Assembly (NCBI GenBank): GCA_028583405.1
Contig: CM053264.1
Span: forward strand, 9,479,030 to 9,543,029
DNA: 64,000 nt
Source: Pogonophryne albipinna
Lineage: Eukaryota > Chordata > Actinopteri > Perciformes > Artedidraconidae
Direction: 5' to 3'
Every line of letters starts with the position of its first letter. Within the stretch, counting starts at the first letter, position 1. The notes under the pieces are model-generated. The model had not been told where the DNA came from and did not search any database. It saw only the letters and a program-made list of their open reading frames with translations. Below, piece after piece: positions 12,684 through 25,130 of the stretch. Made by a program: the position numbers and the translations under genes.

Positions 12684-13300
12684 TATACAGGAAAATAATC
12701 AGATTTTACGTAAATGAATGGTATATTTAGGCAATATATTGCCCACTCTTTGCATAATTAAAGCAAATTATTTAAATTGATTTACAACTAAACTATTGAG
12801 AGTGGAAATAACAGCCTTACGGTAAGGCAGTGCTAGTTTATCAAAAAAAAAAAAAATTGCCTTAAACTTGTTTTACACAAGGAAGATACAGGTAGGAAGA
12901 ATTCAAGTTTATAAGCTACAAAAGAAAACTACCTCTGGAGGGAACTTTTGGATTTCAGCCTTTGCAGACCATTTACATGCACAAAAACATATATAACACA
13001 ATACAGGAAAAGGGAAAACCCCCAAAAGGATAATAGGGCCCCTTTTCATATGATAGTGAATATAACATAGTTTAACTTACTAAAAAATTACTCAAATGTC
13101 AGGTTTCTGATGGGGATGAAAAACACGACTATTTGGTGCAGACTGTGACGGGGACATGAATAGAGAAAGGCCACAAGCCACTGCTTTAAAAAAAAAAAAA
13201 GGTCTCTTAGCATAATTTGGGACCGCTGAATTAAAACAATGAGTGGAAAGTTGGAGGTGAAAATACTTAAGCCAGAAAGGATAAATAGATGTAAATGTTG
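12684..13300. other. Intronic sequence (copy A)
   Basis: No gene is seen. It holds A runs near 12842-12855 and 13187-13200 whose lengths differ from copy B. Confidence 0.55.
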
Positions 13301-13308
13301 GTGTTCAC

Positions 13309-13852
13309 TAGGGCTACACGATATATCGTGTCGTGAAGATAATCGCGATATGCGCATGCGCGATATTCATCGCGTGGACGATGAAAAAAATGTGAGACTT
13401 GCGATATTCAGTAGGCAAATTAACTCAAACACGTCATGTTACAATTATTCTGCTGCTTGCTACAAAAGGATAACTTGCGCGGCTCTCATGTCAGGGGTAC
13501 TTGAGTGAGTGACAGCAAACCACCAATCACAATCAAATCTCCAAAGCAAAGGGACCCGGTGATTAAAGGTAAAAACACTGAATAAAGTAGTTTCATGTGT
13601 TTCTCCAGGGCAGTTTGGCGCTGCTAACCGAGCTAGCTCAGCTTGTTGCTCTGATAACTTAAGATCCAGACGTCCGTGACTAAAATCCGTCATCCGGTTA
13701 AATATAGTTAAAAAAAATACCAATTGTATAGCATTAAAGTTCAAGAAAGGATGGTTTGCAGGGGAAAAAATTGTCTTTTCTTCAATTCCTGTATGTTTTC
13801 ATATCGCAATATATATCGCAATGTCAGTTTTTTCCAATATCGTGCAGCCCGA
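13309..13852. mobile_element. hAT element with cacgatat ends (copy A)
   Basis: The ends are tagggctacacgatat and, reverse-complemented, tcgggctgcacgatat. An exact 8-bp target duplication, gtgttcac, flanks it at 13301-13308 and 13853-13860. Internal cgcgat/atcgcg palindromes lie near both ends. It is non-autonomous. The same insertion is present in copy B (59589-60149). Confidence 0.88.
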
Positions 13853-13860
13853 GTGTTCAC

Positions 13861-16800
13861 CCTCATGAATCTTTCTTATGAGCAGAGCAACATGGCCAGA
13901 CATATTGTAATCTACCTGATCTACCATACTTGTCAATCCATGACATGATGTCTGCAACAAAAATAAATAGCTTGGAATCAGATCGATGCCCTATGATTGT
14001 GATGGAAAATGGAACAAGGCGTGAGGAAAGAGGAATCTCATCTTCACGGGAATTGGATTTTCAAAAGATTTAACTGAGAGCATGTGTGTTATGCATGTGA
14101 TCCACAACAGTCAATAAGTCTGCACAGAAGTCAGAATGGAGGGTGGTCCGGCTGAATTTGCACACATGCACATTGCCGCCCACACACACTAACACACAAG
14201 CTGGATCACCTCTGGGTATTTCGATTTCCCCTTGTAGTCTTATTAATGTAATTTAATATCCATGATTGAGGTGGCCTCTCTCAACATTCTTCCTCACAAA
14301 TCCTCATCAATTGCTCCAATCACTCCCCACACAGAGCCAATATTGCACAGTGAGACAACCCTTATTTCCTGCTATGTTATCTTTCATTTGAAAGCCTCTG
14401 ACTGCCTGCCCCTTGATTGGAAAGCAAAGGCCAATAGGCATTGGTGACAGCTCCTTGAAAATTAAAAGTATCAATCAAGACAGGAAGGAGAGAAAGCTTG
14501 TGATGTCTTCAGATACGTCTGTCTGCCAGAGAGAGCATTGCAAGCCAAATTGGAACAATGGATATTAGCAAATATGCACTAATGTAATGTAACTAATGGC
14601 ACTGAGTTTGATGTTGAAATTCAACTTTATTAAGAGCATCCACATGCCCAGTCAGAGTTAAAATGAATAAAAAAACTGATTAAGAAAAAATGTGACTGAA
14701 ATGACCCTGCCAATAAGACAGTGACTTTAATGGTGCATTAAGATGCCCTTTAAATCTACACTTAATTCATCAGGCAGCAGAAGAGGAATTGAATGCCGCT
14801 GGGTAAACTTGACCAGCATAAAAAAAGTGTGCCAATGCTGGATGACATAATCTCTGTCTAAATCAATTTTTGTGTGAGAGCACTCGACTCAGCTCAATAT
14901 GTAGCTGCAGGGCTTGCGTTAAGTGGCCACTGCCACTTACCTATAAATTCATGTGCTGCTGGTTGCTCCTGTGGCAAAGCTTAACCCCTGGTATTCGAGA
15001 TAAATAAAGATGATATTAAAATAGCATCATAAACCAAGAATATATCACCTACAGCAGAAGTAGTCAAGAAGAAATTGAATTGCAGAGCAAGGTGACTTCA
15101 GAGCAGTGGGAATGGAGCACACATGTGACAAACATAGACATCTTATTTTATTAACGAGCTGCTATGAATGTAAGTCTTTCTCTGCCCGCAGGCCTTGGCC
15201 TTAGGAGTTGATTGTTTCTAACAGTTTAACAGAAAAATGTGTAAGAAGGAGCAGCTTTCTGGCAGTCGTTACTTGAGGTGAGTTGCAAGTTATAAGGCTA
15301 GTACCTTGCGTAACTCATATGTAGTAGTGGGTGAAAGACAAAAACACCCCCCTCCCCATTTTGTTAAGCCAGCATCTGCTCTAACTTTACAGCAGTATAA
15401 TTTCCTGATTCCCAAATATGTTTAAAGCAAACTCCAGTCTGATCCAAGACAGAGTGGAGCTCCAACATCCATCTGGGCGATTATAGGCCATCATCCACCC
15501 AAGCATGAGAGGGAGGCAAGGGATGGGAGAGGAAATACTAGCAAACACCGAGGCAGAGAGCTGACTCGTCAAGCAATCATTCAGCAGAAATAATTTGAAA
15601 TTACTAAACCCGGGCACTGCTCGACACCCCTTTTCTGACACGCGTGCATGTGCACATGCACATACACCCACTCACACACGCATCAAAATCGCGCACTTTC
15701 CACAGGCGCTTATACACACAAACACACACACAACATTGCTGACGCACCAGAGCGACACGCAAATGCGCACAGTGTTATTGCACATTTAACGTCGAGATAA
15801 AAATTAACCGTAAAATTAACAGCCCGTATCCACTGACACAATGTAATTGGTGTGCTTGGATAATTGGGTTTTTACTAAAGAATACAGACGACTTCAGCAG
15901 TCCACTTCAGTGTCGTACTGCAGCCGTGAAGACTTCCCTGTGACATCCACTGAGCTGAGGAGGCTGCATCCGCAACTAAAGCAAAAGGAGCCACTGGGAT
16001 TTATGAGGGGTAAACACTCCAAATGTGCATTTAAGTGCCGCATATTTGGAAGAACTGGAATCCGTTTGTAATATCAGCATAATCCAAGCGGATCGTTAGT
16101 GCCCACAAACTGGTTCAAGCAGATATACAGAAATCAGCACGGGCATCAAAATAACTTTGGAAACGAATAGACCAAACATATTGAACTTACCCACAAGCAG
16201 TTTGCAAATGATAGCGTACACTCTGCTGTCAGTTCTGATAGCCCCACACCATCACGGTGTATCAGAATCTGTTCTGGTCTACAGAGTAAAGCAGTAACGT
16301 TTGAAAAAGAAATCACAAGGAATCCCGTGCCGTGAAATAGTCCACTTCTCCAAAAAAAACGCAGCGTCTATCCACAAAATTACATATTGCCAGGCTTGAC
16401 TGGCGCAAATCGGAGCACAAAAACACCTGCAACCGGTCACTTTGAAACAGCAGGAGTGGAGAAAATGAAGAAAATCATGACAGTGATTAGGGGAATGGTT
16501 GAAAGAATCAATGAAGGGCAATATCAAAGGAGGCAATTAGTCTGATGATCCTCTTAATTCAGTTAGCCGCTCACAGCCCGGCAGGTGAGCACCGCCTTTA
16601 GCAGGACTACACGAGCGCAAATTTCCAAAGTGATGTGCAGAAAAAGACACATCGGATGCCGTCTCTCTCTCTCGCTCTCTCTCTCGCTCTCTCTCACTCT
16701 CTCTGTCACTCTCTCTCTCCTCCGCTCTCTCAGTGTGCGGCGAGAAGTCAGCATGAGCTGAGCAAGACAGCACAGGAAAAGAGGGGATTTGGCGTCAAAA

Positions 16801-17699
16801 TAAAAGCACGCAATCCGCCATCAACCATAATACTTTAGTGTGCTATTTACAGTCAGAGGCTACAGGGCAACAACTGCGGCACAAATTATTGCCAGACATG
16901 TTCATATCTCACATGGACCGTTTTAACAGATTATTGTATGACTTTTCCCCGAGTGCTGCTGTGCTCATTTGAATGCATTTCCCTGCATGGCTTTTATTTT
17001 GAAGGACAGATCAGAGGCCTTGTTTGGATACTTTATCTGGCTTGACCTGGTACCAATGTGAACGCTCCGATGTGAGCTGCGTTCCTCTGGAGCCTTCATT
17101 CTCTACATGGCGCAATGAGTGAAACCTTCCAATGAACGCTCATGAGGAAAATCAATCCTCATTATGCGAATGTTTTAGAGAAATAAATGTGTATGTGATG
17201 GAGCAGGCAGCTTTAATGCAGTGCAGCACAAGTTTGAGGCTAGACGCACGGCCGCCATATGGAGAAAGGGCTGAAATGTACTAAAAATGGTCTTCAAATT
17301 ACCAAGGTGATGCACAAAATGTTGCTTGAATTAAAGTGAAAACACATGCTCAATGCTTAAGCCTAAAATGTTGAATATTGTTGTGCTGTGCGTAAAACAA
17401 TCATTAATTTTACAGATCAATTGGTACAGTTTATTGAGACTTTAAAAGTAACTAAACTAAATTGTGAAATGATATCAAAGTAACAAGGCAGGCAAGTCAC
17501 ATTTAATGAGCAGGATATACACACAAACCAGACCTTAATTTTAAACAAAAAAGGTTCAAATGCTTTTGTCCATTAGCACAACAAATGAAATGTTCTCCTT
17601 TTCTAAAAAAAGCTTATTTTAAAGCTTATTTTATTCCTCGATTGCAAAGGTGTGTTCCAGATTAAGGGCTGCTGGGTAAGCAGGGGCGCCGTGTCGGAG
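13861..17699. other. Intronic or 5' flanking sequence (copy A)
   Basis: No exon is supported. The stretch is mostly repeat-free. It includes a CA-rich, CpG-bearing patch at 15620-15790 and a CT microsatellite near 16662-16731. A good donor-like cag|gtgagc lies at 16582-16589 on the plus strand. Chance ORFs are short and have no domain. Confidence 0.5.
16662..16731. repeat. CT-rich microsatellite (copy A)
   Basis: This is an imperfect (CT)n tract with interspersed CG and CA steps. The arginine/glutamate-rich ORFs on the minus strand here are by-products of the repeat. Confidence 0.9.
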
Positions 17700-18465
17700 A
17701 GCCCGGCTGCAGAAAACGGACTCGTTTGATTTCCCCCTCACTGTCAAGACTTTGGCCTCTGGCACAGCGCTTCTGTGAGGGGAATTTGGATGAGGGGAGG
17801 GCTTTGAGAAGGAGGAAAAACCACCCTCCTCTGACTGAAAATGTGCACTTGTGAGCTTTCTTTGTCATATGCAGACCCTGACGCGAATAGGGGTTTCTTA
17901 ATGAGCAGAAGAGTGGACAAACACGGCATTGATTCCTCGTTCCATCCGAGGTTGTCGTCCGCAAATGGCCTCAACTCAATCAACTGGTTAGTGTGCAACT
18001 TTGAGGACAACTGTCCAGTGAGGGATGATTGTTTGCTACATACTTCATGCTGGTTTGAGGAATTGTTGTGACTTGAAGAGTTGTGTGATGATTCGGGTGC
18101 ATTCTGGATTGCTCAGTTATGCTCCTCCGTGGGTTAACAGTGATATGAATCACTCTCAAACCCCAGTTTAAAAACTACAAACACATCATCACTGGGCTCA
18201 AAACAAGGTTGTTATCCAACCTTCTCAAAAGCTGACAATTTAGAAAAATAATAATGTTTCAACCTGTCAACACTGGTATGAAGCATTAGACTGTTCCAAT
18301 TAAAAGACACATCTGCTGATGTATGGAAAACATGTCAGAGGTTCTTTTTTAACTACATGGAGGTGTAACATAAATTAATGTGAAACTTTAAAAGATGAAT
18401 TTGAACTAATTGGAATTTTGGTTGGTCTTGACTGATAATGAGGGAGGTATATGATAAAATAAGGT
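17700..18465. other. Single-copy intronic sequence
   Basis: No gene or repeat is recognised. The duplicated partner, if any, would lie past the end of the window. Confidence 0.5.
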
Positions 18466-18496
18466 CAGAAGTAGAAAATGTACTCAGATCCTTTAC

Positions 18497-18831
18497 TTAA
18501 AACCTCCATTGGACTCCTTTGTTTACTTCCTGAATGAAGTGACATTCCTATGAAACACTCGCGCTGCTATTGGCTAGCGCTCCTACACATTGTACATCGT
18601 GGTTAAGGGGCAGGACATCTCTAAGGGGTTGACCAATCACAACAGAGCCGGCCAGCTAACCAATCAGAGCAGACTGGGCTCTGGTTTCAGACAGAGGGTG
18701 AAAAGAAGTGCTGCAGCACAGGCAGTATGAGAAAAGTAAAGAGCTTTCTGAACCTTAAAGCATGGAGACATGTCACAGTAGAGGCACAACATATGAATAT
18801 GAACCTGAAAATTAGCAAGAGGCCCCTTTAA
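18497..18831. mobile_element. TTAA element of the ggcccctttaa family, left end degraded
   Basis: The right end reads aagaggcccctttaa with TTAA at 18828-18831. The interior (gaccaatcacaacagagc, then agcagactgggctctgg) is shared with the element at 19860-20237. The left end at the TTAA at 18497-18500 does not match the family terminus well. The preceding bases (about 18466-18500, tgtactcagatcctttactt) look like a scrap of the cagaggtgg hAT family seen at 39062. Confidence 0.65.
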
Positions 18832-19859
18832 GTAATCCTGGATTGCCCGTCTTTATGAAAAATGATGCAAGTAATATTAGCATCTAAACCAGACAGTTAT
18901 ACAGTAGTTATGGAACTTATTTGGTGCATAGCCACAGCATTTTCAAGTGTTTTAAAAAATGTGATATCTTAATTTTTTGGTTAAATTAACTAAGGATAAA
19001 AAACGTACTGCAACACACTCTAAAAAGGCTCAGCCTATGTCCCTGCCCCGCTCCCTCAGCTACTTTTTTTTAACCTCATTTGGACTGGGAGTAATAATCA
19101 GACATTACTTTGTGAGAAGGGTTGTTTTCTGGGAAGGCTACAAATTGTATTGGAGTAATGAGGTCACTGGAGGAAGCCTCGAAGCCCTTCTCCAATTACT
19201 GCCTACCGAAACACAGAGTACCAACAAGATTTAGCAGAAAACATCTCAACATGTCATCCCACACGGACTAACAAAGCGTGACCCTTCCTATTAAATCAAT
19301 ACGCATGTTTTAATTTGTTCCTATGCTTGAATAATGGTAGTGAAGACACTAGCAGCGAATACAAACATATTTTGATATGCCTCTGAGTCTGACTGCCTTC
19401 ACATACTTTGTCAAAATACCTCTAATTACATTCATATGTAGGAAACATGTCTTCAGGTAAATCATTTCTGACAATAAGAGGATATAACCTCTCTTGTAGA
19501 GATGCATGTGTATGTGTTTGTGGGGTGATGTCATCACGCAGTTGATGCATTATTCACCGCTCATCTCCAATTCAGTTCAGCTCCGATCAGAGAAGATTTA
19601 ATGAGATACGACTTGACATAAGTTGGAATGTGATAAGAGAGTCCACGGCGCTGCTGCTTCTGATGCGTTTTGGACAACCGTGGGGAGTCATAGCACCATG
19701 TCTTTTTATCTCTAAAGTGTTTAAAGAAATGATAACAGCCATATCCAAGGGCTTTATATGTGTTTATATAATACTGCCCCCACATGAATGCACAATCATA
19801 TTTTTTTTATTTTAGTAGCTTATTGATGAACAGAGTTCTAAGATGAAACAGCAGTGTAT
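18832..19859. other. Intronic sequence
   Basis: No gene or element is recognised. An 85-codon ORF at 18977-19234 has no recognisable domain. Confidence 0.5.
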
Positions 19860-20237
19860 TTAAAGAGGCCCTGTTGTGCTTTTTGGAGTTTCACCTAGTG
19901 TGTTATATAGGTTTGTGTGCATGTAAATAGTCCGCAAAGGTCCCAAAGTTAAGGAACATAGAGACATCGCTATGCAACACACGCACTTCTATTGGCCAGC
20001 ACTCCAACACATTGAACGTTATGGGCGGGACATCTTAAAGCGGTTGACCAATCACAACAGAGCTAACCAATCAGAGCAGACTGGGCTCTGGTTTCAGATA
20101 GAAGGTGAAAAGATGTGCTGCAGCACAGGAAGTATGAGAAAACAATGTGAACATTAAAGTGTGTAAACATGTCCGATACTGCAACAAATATCATAAATAT
20201 ATAAATATAAAAAATTATCAAAACAGGACCTCTTTAA
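19860..20237. mobile_element. TTAA-flanked non-autonomous DNA transposon
   Basis: It begins ttaaagaggccctgtt and its right end, reverse-complemented, begins ttaaagaggtcctgtt, with TTAA at both borders. It shares its interior with the element at 18497-18831, including CCAAT-type motifs (ttgaccaatcacaac, aaccaatcagagc). There is no transposase. The superfamily is piggyBac- or Kolobok-like by target preference only. Confidence 0.85.
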
Positions 20238-21067
20238 CCTGCACAAAGAGTATTGTTGTGCCACTAAGTGTCCAGCATATTGTGTTTCTACACGTCTCCT
20301 CCAGCATGCGAGGGAATCCAACACATGGCGTGTTGCAAAGCCACAGTGAATCCCTGCTATGTCAAACAAAGACGGCCCAGACACTTAGTTCACGATGGAC
20401 ATTGATTTATCAGACAGAAGAAATCTCAGTGTCATGTTAGCTGGTAGAGTTTATTTCATACTGAATGGTTCTTTCAACTGGGGAGATGGGCATTCATATT
20501 ACATTTGTTTAGTTTTGTCGGGTTTTTGTTGAGCTTTCTTAGTGCCTCTGTAATGTTTGGCCATTTCAGCATACATCCTCTAAATAGAGATAAAGACACA
20601 CTCAGTGGTGTGCAACACATTTCCTCCTTCTCAAAGCTTTCTTTCTTGCATTATGTAAGCAAGAAGAAATCACTGAACCGACTACCTAAAATAAACAGTT
20701 GCATGCCCCAGCAGAGGCACGTCTGGTTGCAGATATTTGTATAGCCCTCATGGCCTACATCTGACTGCTCAAAATGGTAATACTTCTCAGGACGGCACTA
20801 TTGACTCTTAAAGCATTTTTACTCGAGATCGTCTCAGTGGTCTTGCATCACTTGCCTATACAAACTCAAAAAAGGAGGGAATTTGGGGGTTGAATACCCC
20901 TGACTTGTACTGCATACAAACATGTAGATCTCTATTCTCCTAATCATTTGCTCAAATTCTGCTTTTATTTATATTGTCTTTACATGTATTGACCTTCATG
21001 CTTTGCCCAAGTTACAGACACATGAAAGCTTTAGCGCAAGTTCAATAAGGAAGACCTAACAATGAGT
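20238..21067. other. Intronic sequence
   Basis: No gene or element is recognised. Confidence 0.5.
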
Positions 21068-21212
21068 CACTTACACGTCACTCTATTGCTCTCTCCCCCC
21101 TCATTAAATGCGTGGGCGTCACCCCTCAGCAGCCAATTGCTGCACATGTTAAATTCCTTAAATGCCTGCTCTTCCTTCCCGTCAGTTGTCATTTCAGGTG
21201 ACCACACGCAAC
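21068..21212 (+). repeat. Direct repeat A1 (145 bp)
   Basis: It begins cacttacacgtcactc and ends gaccacacgcaac. It is repeated with a few substitutions at 22723-22867, 1655 bp downstream. Confidence 0.95.
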
Positions 21213-21709
21213 AGCAGCAGGGCTTCGTCCCAGCTCCAGGCATACATTCATCAGCTCCGCAGTCTCGAGGATTAAGCTACAGGCGGCGGGCTACTTCAAG
21301 CAAACAATTGACGCACGCCTTCAGTCTCTCGAGAGGGCGTCACCGGCATCAGGGCCGCTCAATCTTAATCTTGGCGCTTCCGGCCTTCACGCGGAATGGG
21401 CCCTCATCGCATGCGAAGCTTTACCCATTCTGGCTTCAACCACAACCTCTCTTGCAGGCAGGCAGGGCTTAAACTACATCCCATTGAAGCTACTTCTCCT
21501 CCCGGCTCAGTAGCCAGTACTGGACACTAAGTGCGTCATAGGCGGCTAGCAGGTTCATTGCACAGCCCAGGCTCTCGCCTCCTTTCCCTGCGCCTCACCT
21601 CTAAAACAGGCGTCAGGGTAGCGCTGGCAAGAGGCAGTTTACAACAAATTCACGAGACGTTCGTTATATGCATCGCTGCCTTTAGTTCAGGGTTAAGGTG
21701 AGTTCCAGG

Positions 21710-21846
21710 CAGTGTTGGGTGTAACGTGTTACAGTATGGAGTTTCAGTACACGTATTACTTTGCTGTACGAAGTAACGCAACGCATTACTAATGCAGTTC
21801 GGGTAACTACTACCCGTTACAATGCTCAGTAAGTAACGCAGTTTCA
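21710..21846. mobile_element. Fragment of a cagtgttggg hAT-type element
   Basis: It starts cagtgttgggtgtaac and is rich in gtaacg and cgttac steps, as in a common fish non-autonomous element. No target duplication is visible, so it may be truncated. Confidence 0.5.
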
Positions 21847-22360
21847 AGCTTCAACACAGTCACGGATGCTGCCCCATTCGTTGGTTTTGGGGGGTTTCTT
21901 TCAGGGAGAAAGAGAAGTTCATGTAAGATGAGAGAAGACAGTCTAATCACCCAATCAAGCACATCAGCATCTATGTCTCACCGTGGCGTAATTAAACTGC
22001 TAATTAAGCTAGTCCTATATCATGGGTCATGTTTCAGTATTTACCTAAGCATACATCATTTTATGCTGCGCATATTGCACTTCATTTATATTTGGTTTCA
22101 TGCTCACATGGCTTATGATAAGCCAGGGTATGATATTCATGCATTATCGTACTCAAGCTAACAGCTGCATTACATTGTCTACATCTCCCTCTTCGCCCGG
22201 ACATCGGCTTGTGCCGGCAATCCAAGATCTCTCCAGTTTACCTATGGTAAACATGCATATAACTGGTGGTGGTGTCTTAATAGCATTTCAGGGCTTCGTT
22301 CAGGATAGGTGCAGAACCCTGCCGCAATCAAGGTAATTATTCCTCATCCCTACAACAACC

Positions 22361-22543
22361 GGACGGTGGTCTCCTCTGCCTTCACATCCTACATTCGCCC
22401 GGACATCAGCGCCGTGCGGCCATCCAAAGATCTCTCTAACTGATCACCGCAGTCAGCCCACAAGGACGGTGGTCCTCCTCCGCCTTCACAACCTACATTC
22501 GCCCGGACATCAGCGCCGTACTGGCTTCCCAAAGATCTCTCAG
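22361..22543 (+). repeat. Tandem pair, 103-bp period
   Basis: Each unit begins ggacggtggt (22361 and 22464) and contains cgcccggacatcagcgccgt followed by aaagatctctc. A third diverged piece of the same motif lies near 22195-22235. Confidence 0.85.
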
Positions 22544-22722
22544 ACCCTAACTATGGTATTTATGCATAACTGGTGGTGGTTCATAACACGTCTACACGTA
22601 TACATGTCTCATTATGGTACCGGATTTCAAACTGCATTTCTGTCCTAGTCCGCGGGCCCCGCCCACAGGGAATAATGTCTCGTCTCACGTTGCCTCTACA
22701 TGTCACGGGCTACATCCTCCTG

Positions 22723-22867
22723 CACTTACACGTCACTCTATTGCTCTCTCCCCCCTCATTAAATACGAGGGCGTCACCCCTCAGCAGCCAATTGCTGCAC
22801 ATGCTAAATTCCTTAAATGCCTGCTCTTCCTTCCCGTCAGTTGTCATTTCAGGTGACCACACGCAAC
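22723..22867 (+). repeat. Direct repeat A2 (145 bp)
   Basis: This is the partner of 21068-21212, of equal length, with small differences such as aaatacgagg for aaatgcgtgg. Confidence 0.95.
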
Positions 22868-23110
22868 CCTCCTCCACCCCTCTCGCCTCCCGTCTCCTCC
22901 AGGACAAAGCTAAACCTTCCTCCTCCGGTCCCATCACCACCACCAGTGTCTAGACCCCGGGGATTTCATCGGAGCGGTTCTTTCTCTCCTGAATGATTAT
23001 CCTGCAAACCGGGGCCTAATCGCCAAACACCATTCCATTCTCCTGTTGTATTATCATGGCAATCGTTTCATTCATATGACGTGTAACAATAAATATGTAT
23101 TCCATACATC

Positions 23111-25013
23111 ACGTCTCTCCGGTTTGAAATGAATCCAAAAAATGTATTTTGTCTACTGCTGAGGTACATTTTTAAATTGGGCTCTATGAACCTTATGAAA
23201 CCATTTCAGAATGGGAGAATAGGTGTTTTTTCATCAAGGATTTTTTTTTTAGCAAGTGTTTACTTTCTGCAGAAACTTTCCAGCTTTTGAGTAAGGGATG
23301 GAGTGACAGCAGGGTGACTAACAGGCTCACCTTAGAAAACACTTCACTGTTAAATGCGTGAATAAACCGACCCCCTTGTCAGTAACATTGTCCATGTACG
23401 CTGCATGTGGATACACTGAAGTAGAAATATTGTTGGGAGTCACCATTTCGCTAATGTGTTTAATATAAATATGTGTTTTGCCACGTTGACGATAAAAGCT
23501 ACCCAGCATAAATATGTTAAAAACTAATTTGTCATATTTTGATAAAAACAGAGGATCAAGCTCTCCAAAAGAGATTTAGCAAAGAAGTGCATACAAACAG
23601 CATTCCTAGACGTTTGCAGCCCTCTCATTATTTTTTGATGATGCAGGTAAAGAAGAAAATGAGACCCTACACATATATAAATATATATATATACACAGGG
23701 GAGGGAGGAATGAGCAGCTTAATATCAGAGTAAAGACATATTTATTCAAAGAGTATGTGCAACTTGACGTGATGTTTAATCCTGCAGAGATAAGGACAGA
23801 TGCATGTTCTCTGCACAAAAGCAGTCCCTGTGGAATCCTTTGCATCTCGTTAAGTCGAAAATAGGTTAATATGTGGACATTATCCTGCTGAACTAAAGTG
23901 TAAGGATCATAAAAGTGTTTGCCACAGAGCTTATGTTCTGCAATATACCGAAATCCAATGGAAAAATCCCTCTGCTTTTTGACGCGGGAGCCCTTGCGAT
24001 GCTAACTTCCGGGTCGGCCTAAAAAACACGTCATCACTGCACCGCTCTATTGCTTCATCTATATGGGTCACAACTTCAAAGCTAGCCTATTCTGGTGTTT
24101 GTTTGTTTAAAGGAATGTGAATGCGGCAGGTCTGATCCAACCACAATGTCCTGCACGTCTCCCTGAAATGTTGTTTAGGGGGTAATGGAGTGATAAGTAA
24201 TTCCCGGTGAGCTCTGTTAGGCTTTGTAGTGGTAACCAGGCTATCCAGGCTTTGCACTTTGATTCATAAATGATGCATCAAGAGGTCCAATCAAGATATT
24301 CAGCATGCTGAAACAAAAGGCTTAGTGCCTTCATATGGACATCGCTCTTCACTTAATTCATGGAAATAGACCCAGGTGGTCCACGTGTGCTTGATGTCAA
24401 ACCTTAGATCATATTTGAAGTGTGCACCTCAGGATGAAATGCGAAATATTCATTAATACGTACGAGGAAGCGATGAGCTGCAAGTGGAGTGCTTAATATG
24501 GATTCTAATGCATTTTGGGGCACTATAAATCTGAAATAATCTCAGCAAAATACAGAAAACGAGTCCTGTATTGTTACAGGATTAGAATAGTGAGGGAATC
24601 TCATGTGACTAATAAATGACCATTGAATATTTATTTTTAAAACGCATGATGCCTCCCACACAGCTTGATCTTATCACATGGCTTGTTGCTCAGTGGGAGT
24701 GCCGTGCTCTCTTCCAAGTGAGTGAGGTATAGGATTATCTATTTAAGATATTACGCAGGGCATATATCACCCGGTGAGACTGTCAGAGATGAGTAAGAGC
24801 CACTGGTTTGTGTTGGCATAAAAACCAGGTGGTTGGTACGTTAATCGGGTCTATTTCGGGAAAGCCTTGCTGCAAAATGTGTCTGCTTTGAAATGGTGAC
24901 TGTATTGTAAGAGATGTATGTCCCTCTTTGTTTTCAGAGCCAAAGTGCTTATAATACCGTTTATAAATATAGTTGAGCTTTGGACAATGGGCCCTTCTCA
25001 GTGGCACTTCTTA
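23111..25013. other. Intronic sequence
   Basis: No gene is seen. A TA run lies near 23676-23693. A GC-richer patch near 23980-24090 may be an old repeat that I cannot name. Confidence 0.5.
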
Positions 25014-25130
25014 ATTTAAAGGAGGAAGGTTGAAAAGGCCCTATTCTACTCATTTTCAGGTTCATATTTGTATTTTGTGCATCAACTGTGGCGTGTTCAC
25101 ATACTTAAATGTTTAATCCAAGAACACCGT
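25014..25130. mobile_element. Fragment of the TTAA ggcccc family
   Basis: It contains aaggccctattctactcatt followed by ttcaggttcatatttg, which is the reverse complement of the right end at 18800-18831. Only one end is recognisable and the rest is degraded. Confidence 0.6.

Larger units (their letters stand above)
1..17699. repeat. Large direct duplication, copy A
   Basis: The block is repeated in the same orientation at 47587-64000. Position 1 corresponds to 47587 and 17699 to 64000. The offset starts at about 47.59 kb and falls to 46.30 kb, mainly because copy A carries an extra hAT insertion at 11323-12675. Between 762 and about 1800 I found three single-base differences and no indel, so the copies are very close there. 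Both visible ends are window edges, so the true extent is unknown. It may be a recent tandem duplication or two haplotypes assembled in series. Confidence 0.97.
21068..23110. mobile_element. Composite repeat, possible retroelement remnant
   Basis: The region is bracketed by 145-bp direct repeats (21068-21212 and 22723-22867) and contains a tandem pair with a 103-bp period near 22361-22543. The right side ends in a stretch with an aataaa signal near 23089. The layout recalls LTR or tyrosine-recombinase (DIRS/Ngaro-like) retroelements, but I find no reverse transcriptase or recombinase, so the class is unresolved. Confidence 0.4.

Noticed and set aside
14900..14990. Short element with cagggcttgcgttaag and cttaacccctg ends
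   Set aside because: The ends are only partly complementary and I see no target duplication.
16537..16773. Arginine/glutamate-rich ORFs
   Set aside because: They are produced by the CT microsatellite read on the minus strand. The same is true of the copy at 62837-63073.
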